A stretch of 64,000 nt of DNA from JBMCWH01 sp048621635. Its GTDB lineage: Bacteria > Patescibacteriota > WWE3 > JAUXAW01 > JAYEID01. Both the position numbers and the translations under genes were made by a program. Of the stretch, positions 50,778 to 58,660 are shown piece after piece. Under the pieces are notes generated by a model, which saw only the letters and a list, made by a program, of their open reading frames with translations, was not told where the DNA came from and made no database searches. How positions within the stretch are numbered: position 1 is the first letter of the stretch; each line of letters starts with the position of its first letter. The DNA is taken from NCBI GenBank assembly GCA_048621635.1, contig JBMCWH010000002.1:1-64000 (forward strand), written 5' to 3'.

Positions 50778-51815
50778 ATGTTTTTAATCTTTAATGTAGG
50801 CAGTGCTTCTATAAAGTGGGCATTGTTTAACAACAACTTGGAAAAGCAACAAGAAGAGTCAATCGAATTTCCAAATTTTGACGAACTGTCAAAAATAATT
50901 AATAAGATCCTGGAAAAAAATAAAACCAAAGATATTGCCAAAATTGGTCACCGTGTTGTTCATGGAGGCCATGTTTTCAAACAGCCGACAAGGATAACTG
51001 AGAACACCTTTGAGAAGCTAGAGGAAATTAATAAACTTGCTCCTTTACACAACCCATTGGCTCTACAAGTCATAAGAAATTGCCAACGGAAATTACCTAA
51101 AATTGACAATTTTGCTTGCTTTGACACCAGCTTTTATAAGGATCTTCCTCAGTACGCAGCTAACTATGCTTTGCCCACAGAACTTGCGGAAGAACACAAA
51201 ATCTTTCGCTACGGTTTTCACGGCATTTCTCACCAGTACGTAGCTAACCAGGTAGCGCAGCAACTAAAACAACCATTAGAAAATCTCAAACTAATTACAG
51301 CTCATCTTGGTTCTGGCGCATCCCTCACTGCAATTGAAGATGCCCAGCCCATTGATACTACTATGGGGTTTACACCTTTAGAAGGCATAATCATGAGTAC
51401 TCGGTCAGGAAACATTGATCCTTCAATACCTATTTTCCTTGCCCAAAACTCAGAATATTCACTAGAAAAGATCCACTCAATACTAAATAAAGAGTCCGGA
51501 CTGTTAGGAATTTCCGGAATTAGTGAAGATGTGCGTGACATAATTACAGCTGCTGAAGATCCGGACCATCCGCGGAAAAAACAAGCAGGCTTAGCTCTCC
51601 AAATGTTTGCGTACCAGATTAAAAAGCAGATTGGTGCCTATACAGTAGCCCTAGGAGGACTAGACGTACTTGTTTTGACTGGAGCTGTTTCTCAATCCGA
51701 CTTTATTTGTGACATGATTACTCATAGTCTACACAAAGTTTTGGGGAAGTTTGCAGTACTAAAAATTGATACTGACGAAGAACTTGCAATAGCAAAGAAA
51801 ATAAAAAATCTTTAG
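50778..51815 (+). CDS. ackA: Acetate kinase, short form
   Basis: Makes ATP and acetate from acetyl phosphate. The 345-residue product is shorter than the usual 400 but keeps HRVVHGG, FDTSFYKDLP (aspartate of FDTAFH kept, the following histidine changed to tyrosine), GFHGISHQYV, LGSGAS, MSTRSGNIDPS and the C-terminal DEELAIA glutamates. The usual GGIGEN motif is replaced by GAVSQSD. It follows pduL by 36 bases, completing pyruvate-derived acetate formation. Confidence 0.92.
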   Translation: MFLIFNVGSASIKWALFNNNLEKQQEESIEFPNFDELSKIINKILEKNKTKDIAKIGHRVVHGGHVFKQPTRITENTFEKLEEINKLAPLHNPLALQVIRNCQRKLPKIDNFACFDTSFYKDLPQYAANYALPTELAEEHKIFRYGFHGISHQYVANQVAQQLKQPLENLKLITAHLGSGASLTAIEDAQPIDTTMGFTPLEGIIMSTRSGNIDPSIPIFLAQNSEYSLEKIHSILNKESGLLGISGISEDVRDIITAAEDPDHPRKKQAGLALQMFAYQIKKQIGAYTVALGGLDVLVLTGAVSQSDFICDMITHSLHKVLGKFAVLKIDTDEELAIAKKIKNL

Positions 51816-51890
51816 CCTGTCGTTTATTTAATTTATACTTAGCAAAGACACTATATAGTTCTAAAGATTACATATTGGTAGGAGAAACGC

Positions 51891-52619
51891 TCAACCAAGA
51901 GGACGGATAACCAAGGTAACTTCCCCTTTAGGTTGATTATTTAAAAAATGTTCCTGCGCTTCTGTAACCCGTCCGCGATAAATTTCCTCGTGCATCTTGG
52001 TCATTTCTCTGCAGACAGTTACCCAACAATTGCCAAACACTTTTTCTACATCCCCCAATGAATCGCTTAGTCTGTAAGGAGACTCATAAGCTATAATACT
52101 AAATTTGAGCTTCTCGAAAAAACTTTTTACCATTTCCAGAAGTTCAAGGCGCCCTTTTTCCTTTTTGGGGAGAAACCCTAAAAAGAAAAATTTGTCTGGA
52201 GGTAAACCGGAAAGTTGTAAAGCAGGTAATAAAGAATTTGCCCCAGGGATAGAAGTTACTTTAACATCAAAATTTTCCGATATTTCAATTACTTCTTGTA
52301 CTAATTTAAATCCGGGATCAGAGAGTAGGGGAGTACCAGCATTGGAAACTAAGGCAACTTCTTGGCCCTTAGCGAGACGGGCGAGAATCTCATCCATATG
52401 CTGATTCCTACTTTGATCTGTGTAGGAAAGCAGATCCGGACGCGTTTGTTCCGACAGGTTGGGAAAATTTCTTGAGCTTTGGATCCACTCTAAAAGTCTT
52501 CCTGTACGACGCGTATCTTCACAAAGAATAAGCTTTACAGAAAATAGTGTTTTGGCTGCTCTGAGACTGATGTCCTCTAAATTCCCAATAGGGGTAGAAA
52601 TAAGGTATAAAATTCCCAT
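51891..52619 (-). CDS. rsmI: 16S rRNA 2'-O-ribose methyltransferase RsmI
   Basis: Methylates C1402 of 16S rRNA. The 242-residue product has the SAM-binding tetrapyrrole-methylase fold: LYLISTPIGNLEDISLRA, CEDTRRTGRLL, ALVSNAGTPLLSDPG, SIPGANSLLPALQLSGLP and FLGFLP. I chose ATG 52619 (MGILYL) because a TGaTAACAT box lies six bases before it; the ATG at 52625 abuts that box. It is divergent from porG. Confidence 0.93.
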   Translation of the reverse strand: MGILYLISTPIGNLEDISLRAAKTLFSVKLILCEDTRRTGRLLEWIQSSRNFPNLSEQTRPDLLSYTDQSRNQHMDEILARLAKGQEVALVSNAGTPLLSDPGFKLVQEVIEISENFDVKVTSIPGANSLLPALQLSGLPPDKFFFLGFLPKKEKGRLELLEMVKSFFEKLKFSIIAYESPYRLSDSLGDVEKVFGNCWVTVCREMTKMHEEIYRGRVTEAQEHFLNNQPKGEVTLVIRPLG

Positions 52620-52625
52620 GCTCAT

Positions 52626-52635
52626 ATGTTATCAT
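52626..52635. promoter_or_regulatory. Overlapping back-to-back -10 boxes for rsmI and porG
   Basis: The + strand carries TGt then TATCAT (52630-52635), seven bases before porG. The minus strand carries TGa then TAACAT (52631-52626), six bases before rsmI. The two elements share bases, so only one polymerase can occupy the site at a time. Confidence 0.6.
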
Positions 52636-52642
52636 AGATGTA

Positions 52643-53200
52643 ATGCCTAGCAACAAACTCCTGGAGGTAAAATTTTCTGCTCGGGCTGGGCAAGGTGCAA
52701 AAACTGCTGCCCAAATTGTGGCCGAGGCGGGCCTTAAAAACAACTTTTTCGTCCAGGCTTTTCCTCAATACGGGCCAGAAAGGCGAGGAGCTCCAGTGTC
52801 CACCTTCGTAAGATTGTCTACGTCACCTATTCTCACTCATGCGCAAATAAAAAAACCAGATATTGTTGCTGTAATTGAACCTGGTTTGGAAGAGTACCCT
52901 GAAGCAAGTGTTAAAGTTATTAATACCAAAGAGGCTTCTGTAGACAGTTCTAAAACCTGGTTACTGGATGCTACCCAGATTGCCGAATTTTTTCTAGGAA
53001 GGAATCTACCTAACATTGTCATGGTTGGGGCGCTTTTAAAGGTTATTGAAAGTATTTACCCCGTTTATGAAATTCCAATTGAATCTGCTTCGGAGACCAT
53101 TCGTGAAAGCCTGGGAGAAAAATGGGGTGAGGAATTAGTTAGTAAAAATATTAGTGCTTTAGAAGCTGGTTACAAGGAGGTAAAACAAGATGAAAATTAA
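52643..53200 (+). CDS. porG: Pyruvate:ferredoxin oxidoreductase, gamma subunit
   Basis: A 185-residue subunit of the four-subunit PFOR that oxidises pyruvate to acetyl-CoA and CO2 with reduction of ferredoxin. The N-terminus KFSARAGQGAKTAAQIVAEAG and FPQYGPERRGAPVSTFVR are diagnostic. It is the first gene of porGDAB. It overlaps porD by 11 bases, and its leaderless start follows a TGtTATCAT box. Confidence 0.93.
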   Translation: MPSNKLLEVKFSARAGQGAKTAAQIVAEAGLKNNFFVQAFPQYGPERRGAPVSTFVRLSTSPILTHAQIKKPDIVAVIEPGLEEYPEASVKVINTKEASVDSSKTWLLDATQIAEFFLGRNLPNIVMVGALLKVIESIYPVYEIPIESASETIRESLGEKWGEELVSKNISALEAGYKEVKQDEN

Positions 53201-53450
53201 TCCGGGAGGTAAAATTACTGAGCCGGGGAACAGTAAACAGAAAAATACTGGAAAATGGCGGGAAGGTAAGCGTCCTGAATTTGACAGCGATAAATGTGCC
53301 CAATGTTTGCGTTGCGCAGCCTTCTGCCCCGAAGAAGCCATTGTGGTAAAAAACGGGAAAGTTGATCATATCGATTACACAAAGTGCAAAGGGTGTGGAA
53401 TTTGTGTCGAAGAGTGCCCGGTAAAAGCAATTACCATGGTAGAGGAATAA
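53190..53450 (+). CDS. porD: Pyruvate:ferredoxin oxidoreductase, delta (ferredoxin) subunit
   Basis: An 86-residue protein with two 4Fe-4S motifs: CAQCLRCAAFCPEEA and CKGCGICVEECPVKA. It transfers electrons from the TPP site to ferredoxin. An AGGAGGT ribosome site lies inside the end of porG; this is one of the few strong Shine-Dalgarno sites among the metabolic genes, as expected for an internal operon gene. Confidence 0.95.
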   Translation: MKINPGGKITEPGNSKQKNTGKWREGKRPEFDSDKCAQCLRCAAFCPEEAIVVKNGKVDHIDYTKCKGCGICVEECPVKAITMVEE

Positions 53451-53463
53451 TACAAACTAAACA

Positions 53464-54606
53464 ATGATTAATTCATCCCAAAGTCAACAAAAGACCAAAG
53501 CCTTAACCGGAGCGCAAGCTGCTGTGGAAGCAATGCGCCAGATAGACCCTGGCGTAGTAGCTGCTTATCCAATTACTCCTCAGACCCCAATTATGGAAGA
53601 TTTTTCCAAACTGGTCGCTAACGGAAAAGTAAATACAGAATTGATACGTGTTGAATCAGAACATTCTGCTATGTCGTCTGTCATTGGTGCCCAAGCAGCG
53701 GGAGTTCGCGCCATGACAGCTAGTTCTTCTGCGGGGCTAGCTTTGATGTTTGAAATGCTGGGTGTAGCTTCCGGCTTGCGTCTTCCTATTGTGATGCACG
53801 TAGCTAACAGAGCTTTATCTAGCCCAATAAACATCCACTGTGATCATTCTGATACCATGGGGGTAAGGGAACAAGGGTGGATTCAGCTCTATGCAGAAAA
53901 TCCGCAAGAAGTATACGATCTAACATTTCTTGCCTTAAATTTGGCTGAAGATCTCAAAGTCCAACTTCCAGCTCTTATTGCCCAAGATGGTTTTATTATT
54001 AGCCATGCAGTAGAGAAGGTTAATATACTAAATAATAATGTTGCAGAAAAATTAATTGGTAAGTACCATGCTGAAACAAACCTCCTAAATCACAAGAAAT
54101 CAGAAACTGTAGGCTCACTAGCCTTGCCCAACTTTCAAATGGAGATAAAGCAGTTGCAAATGGAAGCAACAGAAAATGTTTTAGATATTTATCCTCAAAT
54201 GGAAGCAAAAGTAGAAAAAGCAACGGGGAAAAGTTACCCAATGGTGGAAAAATACTCATTAAAGAACGCGAATATTGCATTGGTAGCATTGGGATCTTCT
54301 ACCGGAACAATTAGGCACACCCTTAAAGAAAACCCGGAAACTGCCCAATCAGTGGGTTTATTAAAAATTAGACTTTTTCGTCCTTTTCCTTATCAAAAAG
54401 TAGGAGAGCTTTTAGAACAAGTGGAAAAGGTAATTGTTTTAGACCGTACACCCACCTACGGTAGCGGGGCACCCCTATATTTGGATGTTAAAAATTCTTT
54501 GTACACTTTTGAAAATAAACCTGAAGTCGAAAGCGTAATTTACGGAATCGGGGGCAGAGATTTTAGTAGCGAAGATGTGTTAAATATAATAAACGAGATA
54601 AAATGA
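53464..54606 (+). CDS. porA: Pyruvate:ferredoxin oxidoreductase, alpha subunit
   Basis: A 380-residue subunit with the pyrimidine-binding half. AAYPITPQTPIMEDF, ESEHSAMSSVIGAQAAG and ASSSAGLALM match the family, with the glutamate that activates TPP. It lies 13 bases after porD and overlaps porB by four bases (ATGA). Confidence 0.95.
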   Translation: MINSSQSQQKTKALTGAQAAVEAMRQIDPGVVAAYPITPQTPIMEDFSKLVANGKVNTELIRVESEHSAMSSVIGAQAAGVRAMTASSSAGLALMFEMLGVASGLRLPIVMHVANRALSSPINIHCDHSDTMGVREQGWIQLYAENPQEVYDLTFLALNLAEDLKVQLPALIAQDGFIISHAVEKVNILNNNVAEKLIGKYHAETNLLNHKKSETVGSLALPNFQMEIKQLQMEATENVLDIYPQMEAKVEKATGKSYPMVEKYSLKNANIALVALGSSTGTIRHTLKENPETAQSVGLLKIRLFRPFPYQKVGELLEQVEKVIVLDRTPTYGSGAPLYLDVKNSLYTFENKPEVESVIYGIGGRDFSSEDVLNIINEIK

Positions 54607-55535
54607 AAATAAAGGAACTAGCTCAAAAAGAAAGTAAATTAGCTTCGGGGCACTTAACTTGTACCGGTTGCGGAATCCCGCTAATTGTTCGCACCGTGCT
54701 GAAAAGTATAGATACACCTGTAATTACTGTAGTAGCTACTGGTTGTTTAGAAGTAACCACAACTATTTTCCCGCAAACCGCATGGAAAGTTCCGTTTATC
54801 CACTCTGCTTTTGAAAACGCAGCTGCAACAGCCGCCGGTATTGATGCAGCAATTAATAATCTAGAAAAAACTGATCAATTAGAAGGTGAAAAACCAACAA
54901 TTGTTGCTTTTGCCGGAGACGGGGGCACCTACGATATTGGCTTGCAAAGTCTTTCCGGAGCTTTAGAAAGAGGGCATAATTTTCTCTACATCTGTTATGA
55001 TAACGAAGCTTATATGAACACCGGTGTTCAACGTTCGTCAGCCACACCTTTGGGTGCTTGGACTACCACTTCGGAAACTGGTACTAAACAATTAGGTAAG
55101 AATATACACAAAAAAAACATTACCCGTATTGTTGCTGCTCACCAAATCCCCTATGTCGCTCAAGCAACTATTTCTCATTTAGAAGATTTATCGGCTAAAG
55201 TTGAAAAAGCACTTAACTACAAAGGTCCTAAGTTCATAAATGTTTTACAACCCTGTGTACCTGGCTGGAAGATCCAGCCTTCACAAACAATTAATGTTGC
55301 TCGCCTAGCTGTGGAAACACGTTTTTGGCCGCTTTATGAGATTGAGAAAGGTAAGCTAAACCTTAACGTAGAAGTAGATGACCCGAAACCAATTGAAGAA
55401 TTTTTACAAGTGCAAGGAAGGTTTAAGCATCTGTTTAAACCCGAAAAACAAGAAAAAGTTATAAGCAAGCTTCAGGAAAACGTTGATAAAGAATGGGAAA
55501 GACTGAAGAAAAAGGAAAAGATCGACAGTGATTAA
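54603..55535 (+). CDS. porB: Pyruvate:ferredoxin oxidoreductase, beta subunit
   Basis: A 310-residue TPP-binding subunit. CTGCGIPL and ATGCLEV hold cluster cysteines, and FAGDGGTYDIG...YDNEAYMNTG is the TPP/Mg motif. It is coupled to porA by an ATGA overlap and ends the operon. No hydrogenase or other ferredoxin-oxidising enzyme is in the window. Confidence 0.95.
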   Translation: MKIKELAQKESKLASGHLTCTGCGIPLIVRTVLKSIDTPVITVVATGCLEVTTTIFPQTAWKVPFIHSAFENAAATAAGIDAAINNLEKTDQLEGEKPTIVAFAGDGGTYDIGLQSLSGALERGHNFLYICYDNEAYMNTGVQRSSATPLGAWTTTSETGTKQLGKNIHKKNITRIVAAHQIPYVAQATISHLEDLSAKVEKALNYKGPKFINVLQPCVPGWKIQPSQTINVARLAVETRFWPLYEIEKGKLNLNVEVDDPKPIEEFLQVQGRFKHLFKPEKQEKVISKLQENVDKEWERLKKKEKIDSD

Positions 55536-55559
55536 GGATTTTTAAAACACAGTTTCTTC

Positions 55560-57224
55560 TTAATCTGATAACAACCGTCTGAGCTGATTGTCAGAAAACT
55601 GCTCAACATTTCTGAAAATAATGACTTTGGGATGATCATAAACTTGAAAAGTTTCCTCAACTGTGGAGGTTTTGATTGTTACACCAAAAATCTGTGGGTA
55701 AGAAGCGAATTCAGCCACTTTTTCATATCCTAACTCACCAGAAAACAGTAAATAATAATATCTAGAAGTAAGTGGGTATTTTTCTGGTAATTGCGTTAAT
55801 GTACCGTAAAGTCTTCGACTACTTAAAACAAGATAATCGGCTGTGGACAATTTTTCAGCAAGGTAAGATAATTTATCTACGCTATCTTGGGCATACATCT
55901 CTAAATCTTCCACCCTATAAACTCTCGCATTCCGGCCTTTTAAATTTACAGGTAAGCTATCATCCCAATGTTCAGTAAGTATTTTTGCCTGGGGAAATAT
56001 GTTCTCGTACATCCACCTAGAAGCTATTATTCTTGTATTTTCTTGACTGTAAATTGAGACAAACGCGGAAGCATAAAGAAAAGTCGTTGCGACGATAATA
56101 CATATTAGCGTTCTCCCCCAAAATTTAAATCTTTTTACCACCCACCAAGACACCCAAGCAGCAAAGATGCAAAAGAAGGGCAGCAGCGGAACTGTGTACC
56201 GGACAAATTTGGCAAACCAAGATCCAATAATTAAGAAATAAGCAACTGGCCAAGATATTAAAAGTAGACGCTTTCTCTTAATAGTTTTGCAGGAAAATAT
56301 GCTAACAGCTGATTGGAGACTCAACACAAAAAATCCCAGTAAAGAAGAAAAAGCTAAAAATGGACCCATGGTCCAGAAAAGATTCTTAATTTGGTATATA
56401 TATGGATACGTGTTGTAAAACTGGTATACATAACAAACTTTTCTCTGACCAGAAACAACGCTTCCTTCGTACCCTATTGATTTTCTAAAAGAACTAAAAT
56501 CAAGAAAAGTGTAAGGCGAAGAAAGAAAGAAGAAAAACACAAGCACGCCAAAAAAAGAGAACAAATACTTAGCTTGTTTCCATAAATTTTCTTCACTTGC
56601 AAAAAGATGGGCTACGACTGGAAAAATCAAAAAACTCAAAGCAGAAAACTTGGTACCTGCTGCTAAACCTAGTACTGCTCCGGCAGCTAAATAATTAGCT
56701 AAAGTGGGCTTCTGCAGAATTTTCAAACTGAACAAAGCTATTATTAGTCCCCAAAAGCATAACATGCTTTCAGTTACTCCAAAGTGACCAGTCTGAATTA
56801 GTAAGGGGACAAAAGCTGTAAAGCAGGCAGCAAGTACACCAACTTTATTATTGAAAACCCATTTAGCGACCATAAAGACGAGGAGAATTGCTAGTGAAGA
56901 GAAGGTGGCGGAAAAGGTTCTCCCAATTAGATTAATTTTTCCCCAAGAGGATACCCAAGACGAGTTAGCTGTTATTGTTTTAACAACTTCTCCAGCAATA
57001 CGGTATAAATAAATAGGAAAGCCCCCATAGGCAAAAAAATGAGGATTAAGTTGTCCAAAGAAGTTAATTTCGGAAACAGCTTTGGAAATATTTCGCTCGT
57101 CAGGATGAAAAAAATTTCCTTGATCCCAATTCAGGTTATAGAAACGGAAAAATAGACCAATGACAAAAACAAACAAAAGAAGAACTTTGCGAATAACTTT
57201 TCCCTGCTCCGGATTTAACTTCAT
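55560..57224 (-). CDS. GT39/PMT-type membrane glycosyltransferase
   Basis: A 554-residue polytopic protein. An early external loop has FHPDERNISKAV, matching the acidic catalytic pattern of GT-C (PMT/ArnT) enzymes that use lipid-linked sugars. About ten membrane segments are followed by a soluble C-terminal domain from about residue 400. I chose ATG 57224, which overlaps the stop of the FAD oxidoreductase gene (ATGA); the longer frame runs into that gene. Sugar and acceptor are unknown. Confidence 0.85.
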   Translation of the reverse strand: MKLNPEQGKVIRKVLLLFVFVIGLFFRFYNLNWDQGNFFHPDERNISKAVSEINFFGQLNPHFFAYGGFPIYLYRIAGEVVKTITANSSWVSSWGKINLIGRTFSATFSSLAILLVFMVAKWVFNNKVGVLAACFTAFVPLLIQTGHFGVTESMLCFWGLIIALFSLKILQKPTLANYLAAGAVLGLAAGTKFSALSFLIFPVVAHLFASEENLWKQAKYLFSFFGVLVFFFFLSSPYTFLDFSSFRKSIGYEGSVVSGQRKVCYVYQFYNTYPYIYQIKNLFWTMGPFLAFSSLLGFFVLSLQSAVSIFSCKTIKRKRLLLISWPVAYFLIIGSWFAKFVRYTVPLLPFFCIFAAWVSWWVVKRFKFWGRTLICIIVATTFLYASAFVSIYSQENTRIIASRWMYENIFPQAKILTEHWDDSLPVNLKGRNARVYRVEDLEMYAQDSVDKLSYLAEKLSTADYLVLSSRRLYGTLTQLPEKYPLTSRYYYLLFSGELGYEKVAEFASYPQIFGVTIKTSTVEETFQVYDHPKVIIFRNVEQFSDNQLRRLLSD

Positions 57225-58564
57225 TTCTGCAAAATTTGTTCTGCAAGAGTTGATCCCCATTGAACGGCGTAGTTCATCCCCCGATCCCAAGGATAGACGG
57301 TCTGCATATTAACTAAATACACATTTGGCAATGGTGTTTTTACTTGTGGGATTTTATTCAGAAATTTGGTAGTTACGATGGGTTGAGCTCGCAAAGAAGT
57401 TGTAAGGTGATAATCTTCCGTTGATTGAGGAGACTTAAAGTTAGGATTAATTTTTCTTAAATACGGGCTGAAATGCGCAAGTACTTGTTTTTTCTCCATT
57501 CTAAAGTATTTGTGTTCCGGAGGATAGTACCCACCAACATAAAGTAGATTTTTTTGGCCATACTTTTCCGAACTAACAAAATTTGTGTGTTCCACTAAAG
57601 CGACAAAAGGAAAGTCACTTTCATTAATATTCAACCAGTAGGTCCCGTCAGTAAGAAAGGATTTATTCAATTCAAGAATTAAACACAAAGCACCCATCAT
57701 CTTGGGTTTTTTCAATTTATTTTTGTATTTTCTTGGCAAATTATGCGCAATCTCAGCCAATTGATCCGCTGAACCAGTAAAAACAACGGCATCAAAACGA
57801 TCACGCAAATATTCCCAATCTTTTATTTTCTTACCTAATTTAACAGTGCCACCTTGTTTCTCTATCTTGCTAGCAAGTGCATCAATTAACACCTGAAACC
57901 CGCCTTTTAAATAACCTAAGGAGGAACTTCTCTTCTTAATCCGTGCCCAAATCCAGCTAGCAGAGACTTGTTTGTAATATTGTCCAAACTTTCCCCTAAG
58001 CAAAGGCTTCCATAAAAGTTCATAGACTTTTCTACCGTACAAAGCGCGCAAAAAATTCTCAGCAGTCTTGTTTGTAAGCTTAGCAATTCTTTCTCTGTCT
58101 GTTTGCAAAGGCAAAGTTTTTTTATTGAATTGTCTCAAAAGATAATAGTCATCTTTTTTTTGATTAAATAACGGCGATTTTAAGTAAGCTGTTGCTAAGC
58201 CCACTCTAATTCGTTCTAAAATCGAAAGTGGTGTAAACTGTAAAACAGAAGAAGGAGAATCAAAGCGAAAAATTTTTTTCTTACTTTCATCTGTTTCCAA
58301 GTACAAAGCTGTTTTGGGCTGGGTAAAAAAAAGTTTGTCACCAAGACCTAACTCAGTAATAAGATCAATGATCGCTTTATCGGAGGTGAAGATATGGTGA
58401 AAAAATACTTCTAATCCCCACTCCCAATTTTGTTTCTTTAATCCTCGAGCTAAACCTCCCAGATAATTTTCTTTTTCAAAGATAACAACCTTACACCCTT
58501 CTTTACTAAGTCGGTAAGCAGTTGTAAGTCCAGTCATTCCTGCTCCAACAATAGCAATTTTCAT
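57221..58564 (-). CDS. FAD-dependent amine-oxidase/protoporphyrinogen-oxidase-like protein
   Basis: A 447-residue flavoprotein. The N-terminal Rossmann motif is IAIVGAGMTGLTTAYRLSKEG, with EKENYLGGLARG and a C-terminal FAD-closing region around YPWDRGMNYAVQWG. The family includes UDP-galactopyranose-mutase-like and desaturase-like enzymes. Coupling to a GT39 gene suggests cell-envelope glycan or isoprenoid work rather than haem synthesis, for which no genes are present. TGtTAAAAT lies six bases before the ATG, implying a leaderless mRNA. Confidence 0.8.
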   Translation of the reverse strand: MKIAIVGAGMTGLTTAYRLSKEGCKVVIFEKENYLGGLARGLKKQNWEWGLEVFFHHIFTSDKAIIDLITELGLGDKLFFTQPKTALYLETDESKKKIFRFDSPSSVLQFTPLSILERIRVGLATAYLKSPLFNQKKDDYYLLRQFNKKTLPLQTDRERIAKLTNKTAENFLRALYGRKVYELLWKPLLRGKFGQYYKQVSASWIWARIKKRSSSLGYLKGGFQVLIDALASKIEKQGGTVKLGKKIKDWEYLRDRFDAVVFTGSADQLAEIAHNLPRKYKNKLKKPKMMGALCLILELNKSFLTDGTYWLNINESDFPFVALVEHTNFVSSEKYGQKNLLYVGGYYPPEHKYFRMEKKQVLAHFSPYLRKINPNFKSPQSTEDYHLTTSLRAQPIVTTKFLNKIPQVKTPLPNVYLVNMQTVYPWDRGMNYAVQWGSTLAEQILQK

Positions 58565-58637
58565 AAGTAAATTTTAACATGCCACGAAATTATAAGCTTA
58601 GCGGACTATTTAAATTCCTAAACACTAGATTATTCAG

Positions 58638-58646
58638 TGTTATAAT
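58638..58646 (+). promoter_or_regulatory. Extended -10 promoter of the DUF2298 gene
   Basis: TGt then a perfect TATAAT, ending 14 bases before ATG 58661. The leader would be about eight bases. Confidence 0.6.
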
Positions 58647-58660
58647 GAACTAACTACTGT

